Part shown: piece after piece, positions 19,823-28,271 of the stretch
Layout of the letters: every line of letters begins with the position of its first letter
Position numbering within the stretch: position 1 is the stretch's first letter
Source of the DNA: Desulfobulbus sp.
Lineage (GTDB): Bacteria; Desulfobacterota; Desulfobulbia; Desulfobulbales; Desulfobulbaceae
Length of the DNA stretch: 32,778 bases
Direction of reading: 5' to 3'
Assembly: GCF_030824455.1 (NCBI RefSeq)
Contig: NZ_JAVBXR010000115.1
Location: 1 to 32,778, forward strand
Translations under genes and position numbers: made by a program
Notes under the pieces: generated by a model
Told to the model about the DNA's origin: nothing
What the model saw: only the letters and a program-made list of their open reading frames with translations
The model's database searches: none

Positions 19823-20632
19823 TCAGGCCTTGCGTTTTGTTTTGGGGTTGTTGCCGGCGCCCTTCTTTTTCATTTCTTCCACTTCCCGTTGCAGGGTTTC
19901 AATCGATTCGGTCAGCGGTTTCGGATCGAAGCCCTCGCCTTTTTGCTCTAATTTTTCCAAACGCGCCGGCAGATCGCCGAGCATTTTTTCAGGCGTGATG
20001 GCCTGCAATTGCTGCACGGTGCTGTTGAGTTTGCCGTCAAGGACAGCGACGTTCTCTTTCACTGCGCCCAGCAACTGTCCGGATGCGGCAATTTCGCCGG
20101 CAATGGCTTCCAACTGACCAGCGGCGGCAAAGTCGTTGCTCTTCACTTCCAGGGCCTGGATTTTAGTGTTGAGGGCGGCAAACTGATCGTTGAGCGCCTG
20201 TTGGTTGTCGGCAACTTTCTTGACCTCGCCGGCAATGATGGTCTGTAGCTCATCCTTCAGCCCGGCGCCGTGGTGGGCCGGAGCGCATTGCGCATCCTTG
20301 CATTGAAAGGAACCCAGGCAGGAAAACAGCGGCCGGCAGAGCTCGCTGATCGAACACTTCACGCCTTCGTACATCGACGCGGCTGTCTCTTTGTTGACCA
20401 GAGACACGGCAAAGAGAAAAATTCCGATGAGAAAGGCAATGCACACAGCCAGACCGATGGCCATGGCAATGGCCCATTGCACCAGGCGGAAGGCGCCGAT
20501 GATGATCAGGCCCACGGAGTTGAGGACGCCGCCCTCGGGCGAAGAGCTGGTCAAATAGGCCAGCAGGACAAAAATTAGAAGTACAATCGCTGATTTGATG
20601 AGCGGGGCGCGCATCATATTCGTTTTCATCAT
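19823..20632 (-). CDS. Unknown membrane protein with coiled coil and basic tail
   Basis: A 269-residue protein I do not recognise. Two hydrophobic segments (about residues 12-29 and 37-78, the latter probably two helices) are followed by a Cys-rich patch (CSISELC, LFSCLG, QCKDAQC; five or six Cys in about 30 residues). Residues about 120-255 are a long heptad-like Gln/Leu/Ala coiled coil, and the end is Lys-rich. The double ATG follows GGAGGAG. It is the last gene of the minus-strand block, with 168 bases to the HD-GYP gene, a candidate promoter of its own and a terminator after it. It might be a membrane-anchored scaffold or chemoreceptor-like structural part, but nothing catalytic is visible. 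Confidence 0.75.
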   Translation of the reverse strand: MMKTNMMRAPLIKSAIVLLIFVLLAYLTSSSPEGGVLNSVGLIIIGAFRLVQWAIAMAIGLAVCIAFLIGIFLFAVSLVNKETAASMYEGVKCSISELCRPLFSCLGSFQCKDAQCAPAHHGAGLKDELQTIIAGEVKKVADNQQALNDQFAALNTKIQALEVKSNDFAAAGQLEAIAGEIAASGQLLGAVKENVAVLDGKLNSTVQQLQAITPEKMLGDLPARLEKLEQKGEGFDPKPLTESIETLQREVEEMKKKGAGNNPKTKRKA

Positions 20633-20737
20633 TTACTCCTCCGTTAGGGAACTCGCTGTCCAGTCTCTGGTAATCAATATGTCCGCACCGTGCAGGTCCG
20701 TCCCCGCCGGAATGCGTGTATCAGTTAATTCTGTGTG

Positions 20738-20766
20738 GTTTTAGTGTATTTGGTTTCGAACGGCAA
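20738..20766 (-). promoter_or_regulatory. Candidate promoter for the coiled-coil gene
   Basis: On the minus strand TTGCCG (20761-20766), 17 bases, TAAAAC (20738-20743), about 105 bases before the ATG at 20632. Confidence 0.3.
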
Positions 20767-20779
20767 GGGAAAATATGCG

Positions 20780-20995
20780 GCTTCGCCGGCTCAAGTTTGA
20801 TCATGTCGCGCTTGCGCTTTTGCAGGCGTCGGCTAAGGCGTCGCTCCCTGGCTCGGCGTGGGAGCGCCGCACCCGGTCAAAGGCGTCCTGTTGGACGACA
20901 AAGGCGTCGACCACGGCGGGATCGAAGTGTTGGCCAACTTCGTCGACAATGCGCTGCACCGCATCGCGATGTGGCATTCGCTTCGCCGGCTCAAG
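20780..20995. repeat. 16-base direct repeat at the end of the second HD-GYP gene
   Basis: GCTTCGCCGGCTCAAG occurs at 20780-20795, just after the stop codon, and at 20980-20995 inside the gene, exactly 200 bases apart. The outer copy can fold as a small CGGC-GAA-GCCG hairpin ahead of ATATTTT on the minus strand, a weak terminator-like element. Confidence 0.4.
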
Positions 20996-22522
20996 AGCGG
21001 CGGTCAATTCCTCGTAGGCGTCGGCAAGAGCCATGATCCGGGCCTCCAGAGGGATCTGGTCGCCGTGGAGGCCATAGGGATAGCCTTGGCCGTCCCATCG
21101 TTCGTGGTGGTAATAGGCGACGTTTTGCGCAACCGCCAAAAAGCCGCTGCCTTTGACCTCTTCTTCCATGGCCTTGATCACGTCGCCGCCCTTGATGGCG
21201 TGCAGCCGTTGCAGCGCCTCTTCCCGGGCGTCTAGCGGGCCAATCTTTTGGAGAATCTCGTCGGGTATCGCCACCTTGCCGATGTCGTGGAGAATGACGC
21301 CCTGGTACAGGTTCTGGATGTACGCCGGGGTGACGACGGCTGAATATTCGGGGCGCTGCGAGAGTTCGTCCGCCAGCAGGCGGCAGTACTCCCGGATGCG
21401 TTCGAGGTGATTGCCGGGGGTGACGTCGCGGTACTCCGAAAGTTTGGCCAGGGCAAGAATGGCCGCATTTTCCGTTTGCCGGATTTTGTTGAGCGAGGCG
21501 AGCAGGTTTTGTTCCAATGTTTGCCGGATGCCGATGTCGCGGATGACCAGCTGCAGGCCGAGTTTGCGGTCATTGCGCGCCAGCAGGGCCCCGTTGATTT
21601 CAACCTCGACCGGAAGATTGTGATGCGACTGCAAGGTGAGGCGGCAATCGGCAACCGGCGATCCTTGCTCGAGCCGATCAAGCAGGTCGGTTTGCACCCT
21701 GTGGCGGTCTCGGGGTTGCACCGCGTCAAAAAACGAAGCCCCAGTCGGCGGCGCGCCGCCGTAAAAATGTTCCAGGTATGAGCTGTTGGCCTGGAGGATT
21801 TTTCCATCGGCGGCAACCAGGACCACGTCGTCGGCGATGGCCTCGTAGAGAATCCGGTAGCGTTGCTCCGACGCCTTTTGTTCTGCGGTCCGGCGCTTGA
21901 CCTCCTGTTCCAGGTAATTGGCGTGTTGCGCCAGCCTTTCAGCGGCCTCGTTTTCCGCCCGGCGCAAGAGCGCCTCCCGGCGTCGGGCGCTGGTGTCGGC
22001 CCAACTCTGGGTGGCGGCGATAAACACGAAACAGATCATGAAGAATAAATTGCTGAACAAACTGGTCAGTTGATACTTGGAGAGCGATTCCATAAACGAG
22101 ATCGAGACCAGATAGAAACAGATGAGGGCAAATCCGCTGATCAGAGTCTGGGCAACCGTGAGCGGGGCCAGGGCGGTGTACATCACCATGGCGACGATCA
22201 GGCCAACGTAATAGGGCGATTCGACGCCGCCCAGGCGCAGGACGGTGAAGAGAATGACGCTGCCCGCGCAGATGTAGCCGGCAAAGCCGATCACCCAGGC
22301 TCGTCGGTGCAGGCGGTCGAAATAGTTGGCCGCCAGGAGCGCGCCGACAAAGCCGACGGCGAAAAGCCGGTAGCGGAGAAATTCAAAGAAATGCTGTGGA
22401 ATCAGGATGCGGTCAAGGATGGTGAACAGCGCCATGACGCCGGCCCCGGCCAGGAGGATGGTGTACACCCTGCGGTGGTGCAGCTGTTGCGATTCCCGTT
22501 GGAACTCGTCGTTGTTGCGCAT
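20801..22522 (-). CDS. Membrane PAS / HD-GYP c-di-GMP phosphodiesterase (second paralog)
   Basis: A 573-residue sensor-effector. Residues about 17-180 form six or so membrane helices that include RLGGVESPYYVG. A coiled coil (about 185-220) and a PAS-like domain (about 225-345) follow, then the HD-GYP domain: H412-D413 in LHDIGKVAIPDEIL, YYHHERWDGQGYP with GYP at 480-482, and MALADAYEELT. All metal-site residues of active HD-GYP hydrolases appear present, so it probably degrades c-di-GMP in response to a membrane or periplasmic ligand. It starts 12 bases after the stop of its paralog, without a good ribosome site. Its C-terminus (FDPAVVDAF) matches the paralog. Confidence 0.9.
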   Translation of the reverse strand: MRNNDEFQRESQQLHHRRVYTILLAGAGVMALFTILDRILIPQHFFEFLRYRLFAVGFVGALLAANYFDRLHRRAWVIGFAGYICAGSVILFTVLRLGGVESPYYVGLIVAMVMYTALAPLTVAQTLISGFALICFYLVSISFMESLSKYQLTSLFSNLFFMICFVFIAATQSWADTSARRREALLRRAENEAAERLAQHANYLEQEVKRRTAEQKASEQRYRILYEAIADDVVLVAADGKILQANSSYLEHFYGGAPPTGASFFDAVQPRDRHRVQTDLLDRLEQGSPVADCRLTLQSHHNLPVEVEINGALLARNDRKLGLQLVIRDIGIRQTLEQNLLASLNKIRQTENAAILALAKLSEYRDVTPGNHLERIREYCRLLADELSQRPEYSAVVTPAYIQNLYQGVILHDIGKVAIPDEILQKIGPLDAREEALQRLHAIKGGDVIKAMEEEVKGSGFLAVAQNVAYYHHERWDGQGYPYGLHGDQIPLEARIMALADAYEELTAALEPAKRMPHRDAVQRIVDEVGQHFDPAVVDAFVVQQDAFDRVRRSHAEPGSDALADACKSASAT

Positions 22523-22534
22523 GCGGTTCGGTGC

Positions 22535-24253
22535 TCAGGAAGCCCGTAAGGCAGTGGCCGACTGTTTGCGGGCGGCCTGAAACTCGTGTTCCCGCTTGAG
22601 AAAGGCGTCGACCACGGCCGGGTCGAAACGGCGGCCGCTGTCTTGGACAATCAACTGCCGGGTCTGCGTATGGGAATAGGCCGGCTTGTAGGGGCGGCTG
22701 GATGTCAGCGCGTCGTAGACGTCGGCCAGGGCGACAATCCGGGCGGAAAGCGGGATGGCCTCGCCGGCCAGACCGTGGGGGTAGCCCGAACCGTCCCAGT
22801 TTTCATGGTGGAAGCGGGTGATTTCCTGCCCCAGACGGAGAAAGGAGATGCTTTCCGAGTTCTTTTCCGCCGACGCCAGGGCGGCGCTGCCAAATTCGCA
22901 GTGGCGTTTCATGGCGTCGAATTCCGGCACGGTCAACCGTTCCGGTTTGAGCAGGATGGCGTCTGGAATGCCGATTTTGCCGATGTCGTGGAGCAGCGAG
23001 GACAGGCAGAGGTCTTCGATAAAATTCTCGGTGACCACGGGCGCGAACTGCGGCGACTGCGCCAGCTCGACCGCTAGGATGCGGGTGTATTCGCGGATGC
23101 GGAGCAGGTGCGCGCCGGTGCCGTCGTCCCGGCATTCGGCAAGGCGGGCCAGACCGAAAATGGCCGCCTGGCGGGAGGTGTCGAGCAGTTGTCGGGATTC
23201 CAGCACCCGCTTTTCCATCTCCTTGGTTGCGGTGATGTCGCGGATGATCAATTGGCAGCATTGGTCGCCCTCGGGCATGGCGACGGTGTTGCCGCTCAAT
23301 TCCACCTCCAGGGGCTGGCCCTGATAGGTCAGCATCTGCATCTGCACGCCCCTGACCCTTTCGCCCCGGCGCAGGCGGTCCATCACCTCGCCGTGGAGCA
23401 TGTCCTGATCGCGCGGCGGCAGAAAATCGGCAAAAGGCCTGCCCTGCAGCGTTTGCGGCGACAACTCCAGGAGGTGCGCCCCGTGGGGGTTGATCATGCG
23501 GATGGTCCCGGTCGGATCGATCAGGACCACGAGATCGAGGATGTTGTTGTACAGCTCGCGGAATTTGAGGTCGGATTCCTCAAGCAGTTCCATGCGCTGT
23601 TTGACCAGCGACTCCAGGTTGCCGGTATAGTGTTTGAGTTCGCGGTTGATGGCCTGCAGACTTTTCTTGGCCCGCAGCGACCGCACCTGGGTCTGGATTT
23701 CATCGAAGCACTGGGCCGTGGTGACGATGACGATGCTGAGGAAGAAAAAACTGTTGTTGACCACGTCAATCATGGCCCGGTGGTCCATGGGCGGGGAGCC
23801 AAGGAAAACGGTGAGGGCGTAGACCAGATACATGGAGCCGCCCAGCAGCAAGGCCTGGAGCACGGTTAACGGAAGCACGGAAAAGCCGCCTGCAACCATC
23901 AACAGGATGCCGACGTAGTACCCGGACGCAAAACCGCCCAGCTTGACGGTCATCAAGGAGATAATCAATGCGCCCAGGAGCATGGCTGCAAACATCATCG
24001 GCCGGGTGTGACGCTTGACCTCGGGCTGCTTGAGGAGTCGGAGCATCCCCAGCAGAATCAGGACGAAACTGAGCCGGTAAAAGAAGAACAAGGAAAAAAA
24101 AGGGCGGCAGTGGACAAAATCGAGCAGGGAAAAAAAGGAAAAAAACACCACCCCCATCCACAGACAAATGCGCGTCCGCTGATAAAAGAGTTCCTCCATC
24201 TCCTGCTCAACCGGCGGCGAAGCGCCCTCGGCAGCCGCCGTGCGCCCGGTCAT
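22535..24253 (-). CDS. Membrane PAS / HD-GYP c-di-GMP phosphodiesterase (first paralog)
   Basis: A 572-residue protein with the same plan as the next gene: six hydrophobic helices (about 27-170, containing KLGGFASGYYVG), a coiled coil (about 180-230), a PAS domain (about 230-345, LVVLIDPTGTIRMINPHG) and an HD-GYP domain with H422-D423 (LHDIGKIGIPD), HHENWDGSGYPHG (GYP 490-492) and ALADVYDALTSSRPYK. The ATG at 24253 overlaps the methyltransferase stop by 4 bases (ATGA), and AAGGA lies directly ahead, so translation is coupled. A longer frame beginning at 24469 reads through the upstream gene and is rejected. Probably an active c-di-GMP phosphodiesterase with a membrane sensor. Confidence 0.9.
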   Translation of the reverse strand: MTGRTAAAEGASPPVEQEMEELFYQRTRICLWMGVVFFSFFSLLDFVHCRPFFSLFFFYRLSFVLILLGMLRLLKQPEVKRHTRPMMFAAMLLGALIISLMTVKLGGFASGYYVGILLMVAGGFSVLPLTVLQALLLGGSMYLVYALTVFLGSPPMDHRAMIDVVNNSFFFLSIVIVTTAQCFDEIQTQVRSLRAKKSLQAINRELKHYTGNLESLVKQRMELLEESDLKFRELYNNILDLVVLIDPTGTIRMINPHGAHLLELSPQTLQGRPFADFLPPRDQDMLHGEVMDRLRRGERVRGVQMQMLTYQGQPLEVELSGNTVAMPEGDQCCQLIIRDITATKEMEKRVLESRQLLDTSRQAAIFGLARLAECRDDGTGAHLLRIREYTRILAVELAQSPQFAPVVTENFIEDLCLSSLLHDIGKIGIPDAILLKPERLTVPEFDAMKRHCEFGSAALASAEKNSESISFLRLGQEITRFHHENWDGSGYPHGLAGEAIPLSARIVALADVYDALTSSRPYKPAYSHTQTRQLIVQDSGRRFDPAVVDAFLKREHEFQAARKQSATALRAS

Positions 24254-25770
24254 TCCTTGACGGCCAGGGCAAAGAGGTTGACCCCCGACTGCTCGACCAG
24301 AACCTTCACCCCGTCGCCAAAGGGGGTCGGCGCGAACAGTTCCCGCAAATCGTCTTCGCTGCGGTAGATCAACTCCCACTTGAGGAGTTTGTCGAGAAAG
24401 AGGGAATCGGGATAAAAGGTGAAATTGCCCAACAGCAGGGCTCCGCCGGGTTTGAGATGGCGGTGGCACTGGGTGATCAGGGCGCGGAACAGCCGCGGAT
24501 CAAGATAATCGCACAGGCCGGCAGAATAAATGATGTCGAGCGGCTCGATGTGATGCTTGGCCCGACCCAGCGACCATTTGATGACGTTTTCACTCATCAG
24601 CCGGATTGAGGCGCGGTGGGGAAAGATGTTGACGTACTGGTTGGTGTACTGCAGCGCCTCGGAGTCGATGTCGACGCAGAGGGCCTCGACGCTCTCGCTG
24701 TACTCGCAGTCGGCCAAAAAATCGAACAGCTCCCGGTTGGGGCCGCAGGCCAGGTTCATGATCCGGGTGACGCCGCCGCGGGCGGCGATGGGGCCGCTTA
24801 AGCGCATCAGCTGTTCTTTCATCAGAATCCGCCGGCCGCGAATGGCCAGCGAGCCGGGACGCTGGAGGCAGAAATCGTCGATGATTTCGCCGAGCTTGCC
24901 CTCGCCTTTGGGAATGTTGGCGTAAATATGCTCCATCATGAGAAAATCGCCGGCATAGCCCTTGGGTTTGAAGTAGGCCCGTTCGGCAAAGCGGCTGCGC
25001 ATGAGATACGGAAAAATCTCCTTGAACACATAGCCCCACATCACCTCGGCATAGCCGCTGCCGGCCATGGTCTGCTCGAAATCGGCCAGAGAACCGTTGA
25101 GTTCGGCCAGCACCGCATGGCAGCGGGCTTCGCTCTCCAGATCCTGTTTGCCTTCGGCCTCGGTTTTTTGCAGGCGGTGGGAAAGGTTGAACAATTCTGA
25201 TTTAAAGGTTTCCATCCGACTGCTGATGCTGTGCCATTGCGACGAGTGCAGCAAGGGGGCCGGCAGGGGTTTGGCCTCGGTGTAGCGGCTGGCGTGGCGG
25301 GTGGAGAGCGAGTCGGCGTAACCGGCGATCGGTTCGCGTTCGCCGGCGATGCGCCGGAATTTGCCGCAGATCTTTTGGGTGAGAAAGAGGATGAAGTCGG
25401 TGAACAGGCTGGGGTGTTGTTCCCGCAAACTGTCCATCACGTCGCTGTCGAAGATGCCGACCCGGACCTGGTCCACCGCCTGAATGTCGCGAACCCGCGA
25501 CTCGCCGTCGAAATAGCCGATTTCCCCAAAAAATTCGCCGGCGCCGATCAGGGCTACGGTAATCCGGGTGTCGGAACGGTCGGTGTAACTGACCTCCACC
25601 GCGCCGCTGACCAGAAAATAAAAGGTGTTGGTCGCCGCGCCCGGAGCAAGAATCGGTTCCCCGGCGGCAAACGAACGCACCACGGCAAAGGCAAGAATCG
25701 GTTCAAGCAACGAGGTGGTGAGCGACGAGGCGTCCTGAGACGCCGTCGGGACAGCGGGGGGAGATGTCAT
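24250..25770 (-). CDS. Cyclic-nucleotide-binding domain fused to a PhcB-like methyltransferase
   Basis: A 506-residue two-domain protein. Residues about 20-135 are a CRP-type cyclic-nucleotide-binding domain (FYFLVSGAVEVSY, GAGEFFGEIGYFDGESRVR). The phosphate-binding cassette is imperfect, so the ligand may differ. After a helical linker (about 150-260), the second part carries AYFKPKGYAGDFLMMEHIY and then a class I SAM-methyltransferase core with NLACGPNREL (about 339-348), ALCVDIDSEAL and DIIYSAGLCDYLD. The KPxGYAGD region recalls proteins annotated as 3-hydroxypalmitic acid methyl ester synthesis enzymes (Ralstonia PhcB type), which make a quorum signal. It follows the fadL-like gene by 50 bases with an AAGGAAAG site and overlaps the HD-GYP gene. 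Domain calls are firm; the product is inferred. Confidence 0.82.
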   Translation of the reverse strand: MTSPPAVPTASQDASSLTTSLLEPILAFAVVRSFAAGEPILAPGAATNTFYFLVSGAVEVSYTDRSDTRITVALIGAGEFFGEIGYFDGESRVRDIQAVDQVRVGIFDSDVMDSLREQHPSLFTDFILFLTQKICGKFRRIAGEREPIAGYADSLSTRHASRYTEAKPLPAPLLHSSQWHSISSRMETFKSELFNLSHRLQKTEAEGKQDLESEARCHAVLAELNGSLADFEQTMAGSGYAEVMWGYVFKEIFPYLMRSRFAERAYFKPKGYAGDFLMMEHIYANIPKGEGKLGEIIDDFCLQRPGSLAIRGRRILMKEQLMRLSGPIAARGGVTRIMNLACGPNRELFDFLADCEYSESVEALCVDIDSEALQYTNQYVNIFPHRASIRLMSENVIKWSLGRAKHHIEPLDIIYSAGLCDYLDPRLFRALITQCHRHLKPGGALLLGNFTFYPDSLFLDKLLKWELIYRSEDDLRELFAPTPFGDGVKVLVEQSGVNLFALAVKE

Positions 25771-25820
25771 ACGCTTTCCTTGGGGCTGAGTGTGATTCGG
25801 ATCGGGGGGAGGTGAAGAGA

Positions 25821-27119
25821 TCAGAAGGCGGTGACCAGGCCAATGGTTGCCGCGTGCGCCCCGCCGTCGGTGAAGGTTCCGTCAATGCCGGCGTCGTTGG
25901 TCACCGAGCGGCTGCGAGTGCGGTGGTACATGTAGGAAAAGCCCACCTCTGTGGCGCTTGACCAGCGGTAGCGCAGTCCAGCGCTGTACACCCTCGCGTT
26001 GGTGTCGGGCAGTTCAAATCCCAGGGTTTCGGCAGGCACGGGCGTCTCTTCGTAGGCAAATCCCAGGGTGGTGGTCCAGCGGTCGTTCCAGGCGTAGGTC
26101 AGGCCGAGGCGGTAGGCGTCGGAATCCTGCCAGTTTTTGGCGACGGCCCGGTCAAAGGGATCAAAGGGCGTACCCAGAAAATTTTGCCCGAACTGAAAAT
26201 CCAGCTCCTTGAACGACGACCAGAAGGTCCGGTCCCAGCCCAGTTCCACGGTCAGGCGGTCAAAGCTGTAAGCGGTGGCCAGACTGAGTACGGCCGGCAG
26301 GGTAATGTCGATGGACGAGGGGCCGGAGTAGGGGGGGAGCGGCATTGCGCCCAGGAAAGCCTTGAGATCGCCGGTTCCCGACAGGTTCAGGTCGACCTCG
26401 GAACGGTAGGTGGCGGCAAGGGTCCATTGATCGAGGGGGCGGACGGACAGAGCCAAATTGTAGCCGAGTTGGGTGTCGTCGGCGTCGGCGGAGCGGCTGA
26501 GGCTCGTTAACGGATCAATTGTGGGAAAGGGCGGATTGAGCACTTCATTGTCGACTTCGCCCTTGGCGTAGACAACCCGGATGCCGCCGCCGACGCTCAA
26601 CCACGGGTTCACCTGGTAGGCGACGGTGGGATTGGCCTCAACGTTCAACAGCGAAAATTGCTCCGCGCTTGCCTTGGGGAAGGGCTGGCTCCACTGCTTG
26701 GCCAGGCCGTAGGGATAGGTGAGAGAAAATCCGAAACGGAAGTCGTTGTATTCCGGCGAAACAAGGTGCGCAAGCGGCATAAAAAAAACCTCGCTGTCGG
26801 AAGACCCGTTCAATGCGGCGCTGCGGTTGTCGGTGTAGGTGATCGAGGGCAGGGTCAGGAGGGTCAGGCTGGTTTCCAGCAGCCACTGATCCGCAAGCCA
26901 GGTCATGTTGGCCGGGTTGTACGAGCTGGCGTCCGGGCCTGGCGTAAAAGCGACGTGCGCGCCGGACAAACCCACGGCGCCGAGCGACTGGTTGGCGATG
27001 CGGAAACCTGAGGCCTCGGCTTGGCTGTGCGCGCCCACGGCAACCAGCAGCAGGCTCTGGAGAACAAGCCGTGATCCTGTTCGTATGCTTTGGGAGATTT
27101 TATGACCTCTGTTCGCCAT
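25821..27119 (-). CDS. FadL-like outer membrane transporter
   Basis: A 432-residue outer-membrane beta-barrel of the FadL/TodX family, which moves long-chain fatty acids or other hydrophobic compounds. The signal peptide ends AEA-SGF. The mature N-terminus SGFRIANQSLGAVGLSGAHV and the SSYNPANMTWL hatch motif are diagnostic, followed by alternating strands such as YNLALSVRPLDQWTLAATYR and LSLATAYSFDRLTVELGWDR, and a terminal aromatic residue (VTAF). Two ATGs overlap; the second (27119) has better spacing from AGGAGG, and 27122 is the alternative. It is the first gene of the fadL-methyltransferase-HD-GYP-HD-GYP series and has an extended -10 promoter upstream. Confidence 0.92.
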   Translation of the reverse strand: MANRGHKISQSIRTGSRLVLQSLLLVAVGAHSQAEASGFRIANQSLGAVGLSGAHVAFTPGPDASSYNPANMTWLADQWLLETSLTLLTLPSITYTDNRSAALNGSSDSEVFFMPLAHLVSPEYNDFRFGFSLTYPYGLAKQWSQPFPKASAEQFSLLNVEANPTVAYQVNPWLSVGGGIRVVYAKGEVDNEVLNPPFPTIDPLTSLSRSADADDTQLGYNLALSVRPLDQWTLAATYRSEVDLNLSGTGDLKAFLGAMPLPPYSGPSSIDITLPAVLSLATAYSFDRLTVELGWDRTFWSSFKELDFQFGQNFLGTPFDPFDRAVAKNWQDSDAYRLGLTYAWNDRWTTTLGFAYEETPVPAETLGFELPDTNARVYSAGLRYRWSSATEVGFSYMYHRTRSRSVTNDAGIDGTFTDGGAHAATIGLVTAF

Positions 27120-27184
27120 CATAGACCTCCTGGGAAACAGTCGATTTCAGATCGGCGCAGCATTCAATTTTGCCGGCACGGAGG

Positions 27185-27193
27185 AGTATAGCA
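27185..27193 (-). promoter_or_regulatory. Extended -10 promoter for the fadL-led operon
   Basis: On the minus strand TGC-TATACT (27185-27193) with an AT-rich upstream region but no good -35 box, about 60 bases before the start. This fits an extended -10 promoter that may need an activator. Confidence 0.45.
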
Positions 27194-27392
27194 TTGATTT
27201 GAAAAAATAAAATGAAATTAGTGCGCCAGTGGCCCAATTCAGGGGCGTCGCCTGCCGCCGGGGAACGCCTGGCCGGGGCCACGGTTTTCCTTGACGCCCT
27301 CAAGCCAATAACGGCATGATGAGCGCTCCTGTTCGTATAGATTCATTCTGGCGCCTGGCATGACAAAAGGCAAACCTGTTTTGAGGCCTCCG

Positions 27393-27839
27393 ATGCGATT
27401 GAAAAGTTTCCGCTCTTTCCTGTGGACGGCGCTCGCCCTGTGGTGGACCGTGGGCGGCGTTTTGCCGGCGCGGGCCATGGAAGACGACGGTTCCACCCTG
27501 TACGCCCGAACCCTGCTTGAGCAGATCAACAATTATCGGCAGGTCAACGGGCTGGCCCCCCTGCGGTTCGACGCCGGTCTGACCCGCCTGGCCAAGAACC
27601 ACAGTTTTGCAATGTTCCAGCAGAAACGGATGAGTCACCGCAACTTTGACGAGCGTTTTGAGCGTTCCGGCAGCCGTCTGTGCGTGGAAAACGTGGGCTG
27701 GAATTACAGCAACCCGCTCAAGCAATTCGACGCCTGGCGACATTCAAGCGGGCACGACGAGAACATGTTGAAAGACGGGGTCGCCAAGGCGGGCATTGCC
27801 GAGATCGGCAAATACGTCACCTTTTTCGCCTGCAAGTAG
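27393..27839 (+). CDS. Secreted CAP-domain (SCP/PR1-like) protein
   Basis: A 148-residue exported protein. The signal peptide (MRLKSFRSFLWTALALWW, cleavage near PARA-ME) is followed by a compact CAP domain: LLEQINNYRQVNGLAPLRFD, LTRLAKNHSFAM, MSHRNFDERF, VENVGWNYSN, WRHSSGHDENMLKDGVAKAGI. The two histidines and glutamates of the CAP cavity (H in the KNHS and GHDENM segments, E in CVENVG) are present. Bacterial CAP proteins are of uncertain function. ATG 27393 has a GAGG site 6 bases upstream; an ATG at 27360 has none. It is a stand-alone gene, with a terminator after it. Confidence 0.85.
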   Translation: MRLKSFRSFLWTALALWWTVGGVLPARAMEDDGSTLYARTLLEQINNYRQVNGLAPLRFDAGLTRLAKNHSFAMFQQKRMSHRNFDERFERSGSRLCVENVGWNYSNPLKQFDAWRHSSGHDENMLKDGVAKAGIAEIGKYVTFFACK

Positions 27840-27867
27840 GCGGCGGGCTGCGGCTACGCAGCGGATC

Positions 27868-27901
27868 AGGCAGGGGTTCATTTGCCTCTATCTTTTTTTT
27901 T
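27868..27901 (+). terminator. Terminator after the CAP-domain gene
   Basis: AGGCA (27868-27872) pairs with TGCCT (27883-27887), followed by a run of nine or ten T ending at 27901. A perfect GCTGCG/CGCAGC hairpin (27847-27862) lies just before it. It separates the CAP gene from the cob operon. Confidence 0.6.
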
Positions 27902-27939
27902 CTGAATTCGATATAACCCTCGGCTGAGCGCCGGCAAGT

Positions 27940-28060
27940 CCGCGCGCCTTCTTTTTTTTATGGAGGAAACGGGTGCGATTCCCGTGCTGTCCCGCAACTG
28001 TGATTCCGCGCCCAGCGGAAGAGCCAGACACTCCTCTTGAACGTGGGTCTTCGTGGAATG
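27940..28060 (+). promoter_or_regulatory. Cobalamin riboswitch controlling the cob operon
   Basis: The conserved core runs from GGAGGAAACGGGTGCGATTC (27962 on) through the B12-box region CTGTCCCGCAACTGTG (27986-28001) to a GAGCCAGACACTCC segment (28021-28034) that corresponds to the family's AGTCAGGATACCTGCC part. GGAG near the start pairs with CTCC near the end. Binding of adenosylcobalamin is expected to turn down the downstream genes. The outer limits are approximate. The remaining 28061-28271 leader (about 210 bases) holds no recognised gene and must contain the expression platform; I could not identify a clear terminator or start-site sequestering stem. Confidence 0.9.
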
Positions 28061-28271
28061 AGACGCCGACGCCGCGCCAGCGGTTCTCGCATCCTCCCCC
28101 CTGACGAAACACGCTGTTTTTGTAACTGCTCGGATTGTTGAGCCTGTGCGGCCACCGGAGTCTATGGGGCAACCATCAGTCGGGACGAAGACGTTTCCGC
28201 TGCCCTTGCGCTGCTTGTCGCCGCAACCTCTGCAGTCCTTTCGCTGATCGCATCACATCTTGGGTGGTTCT

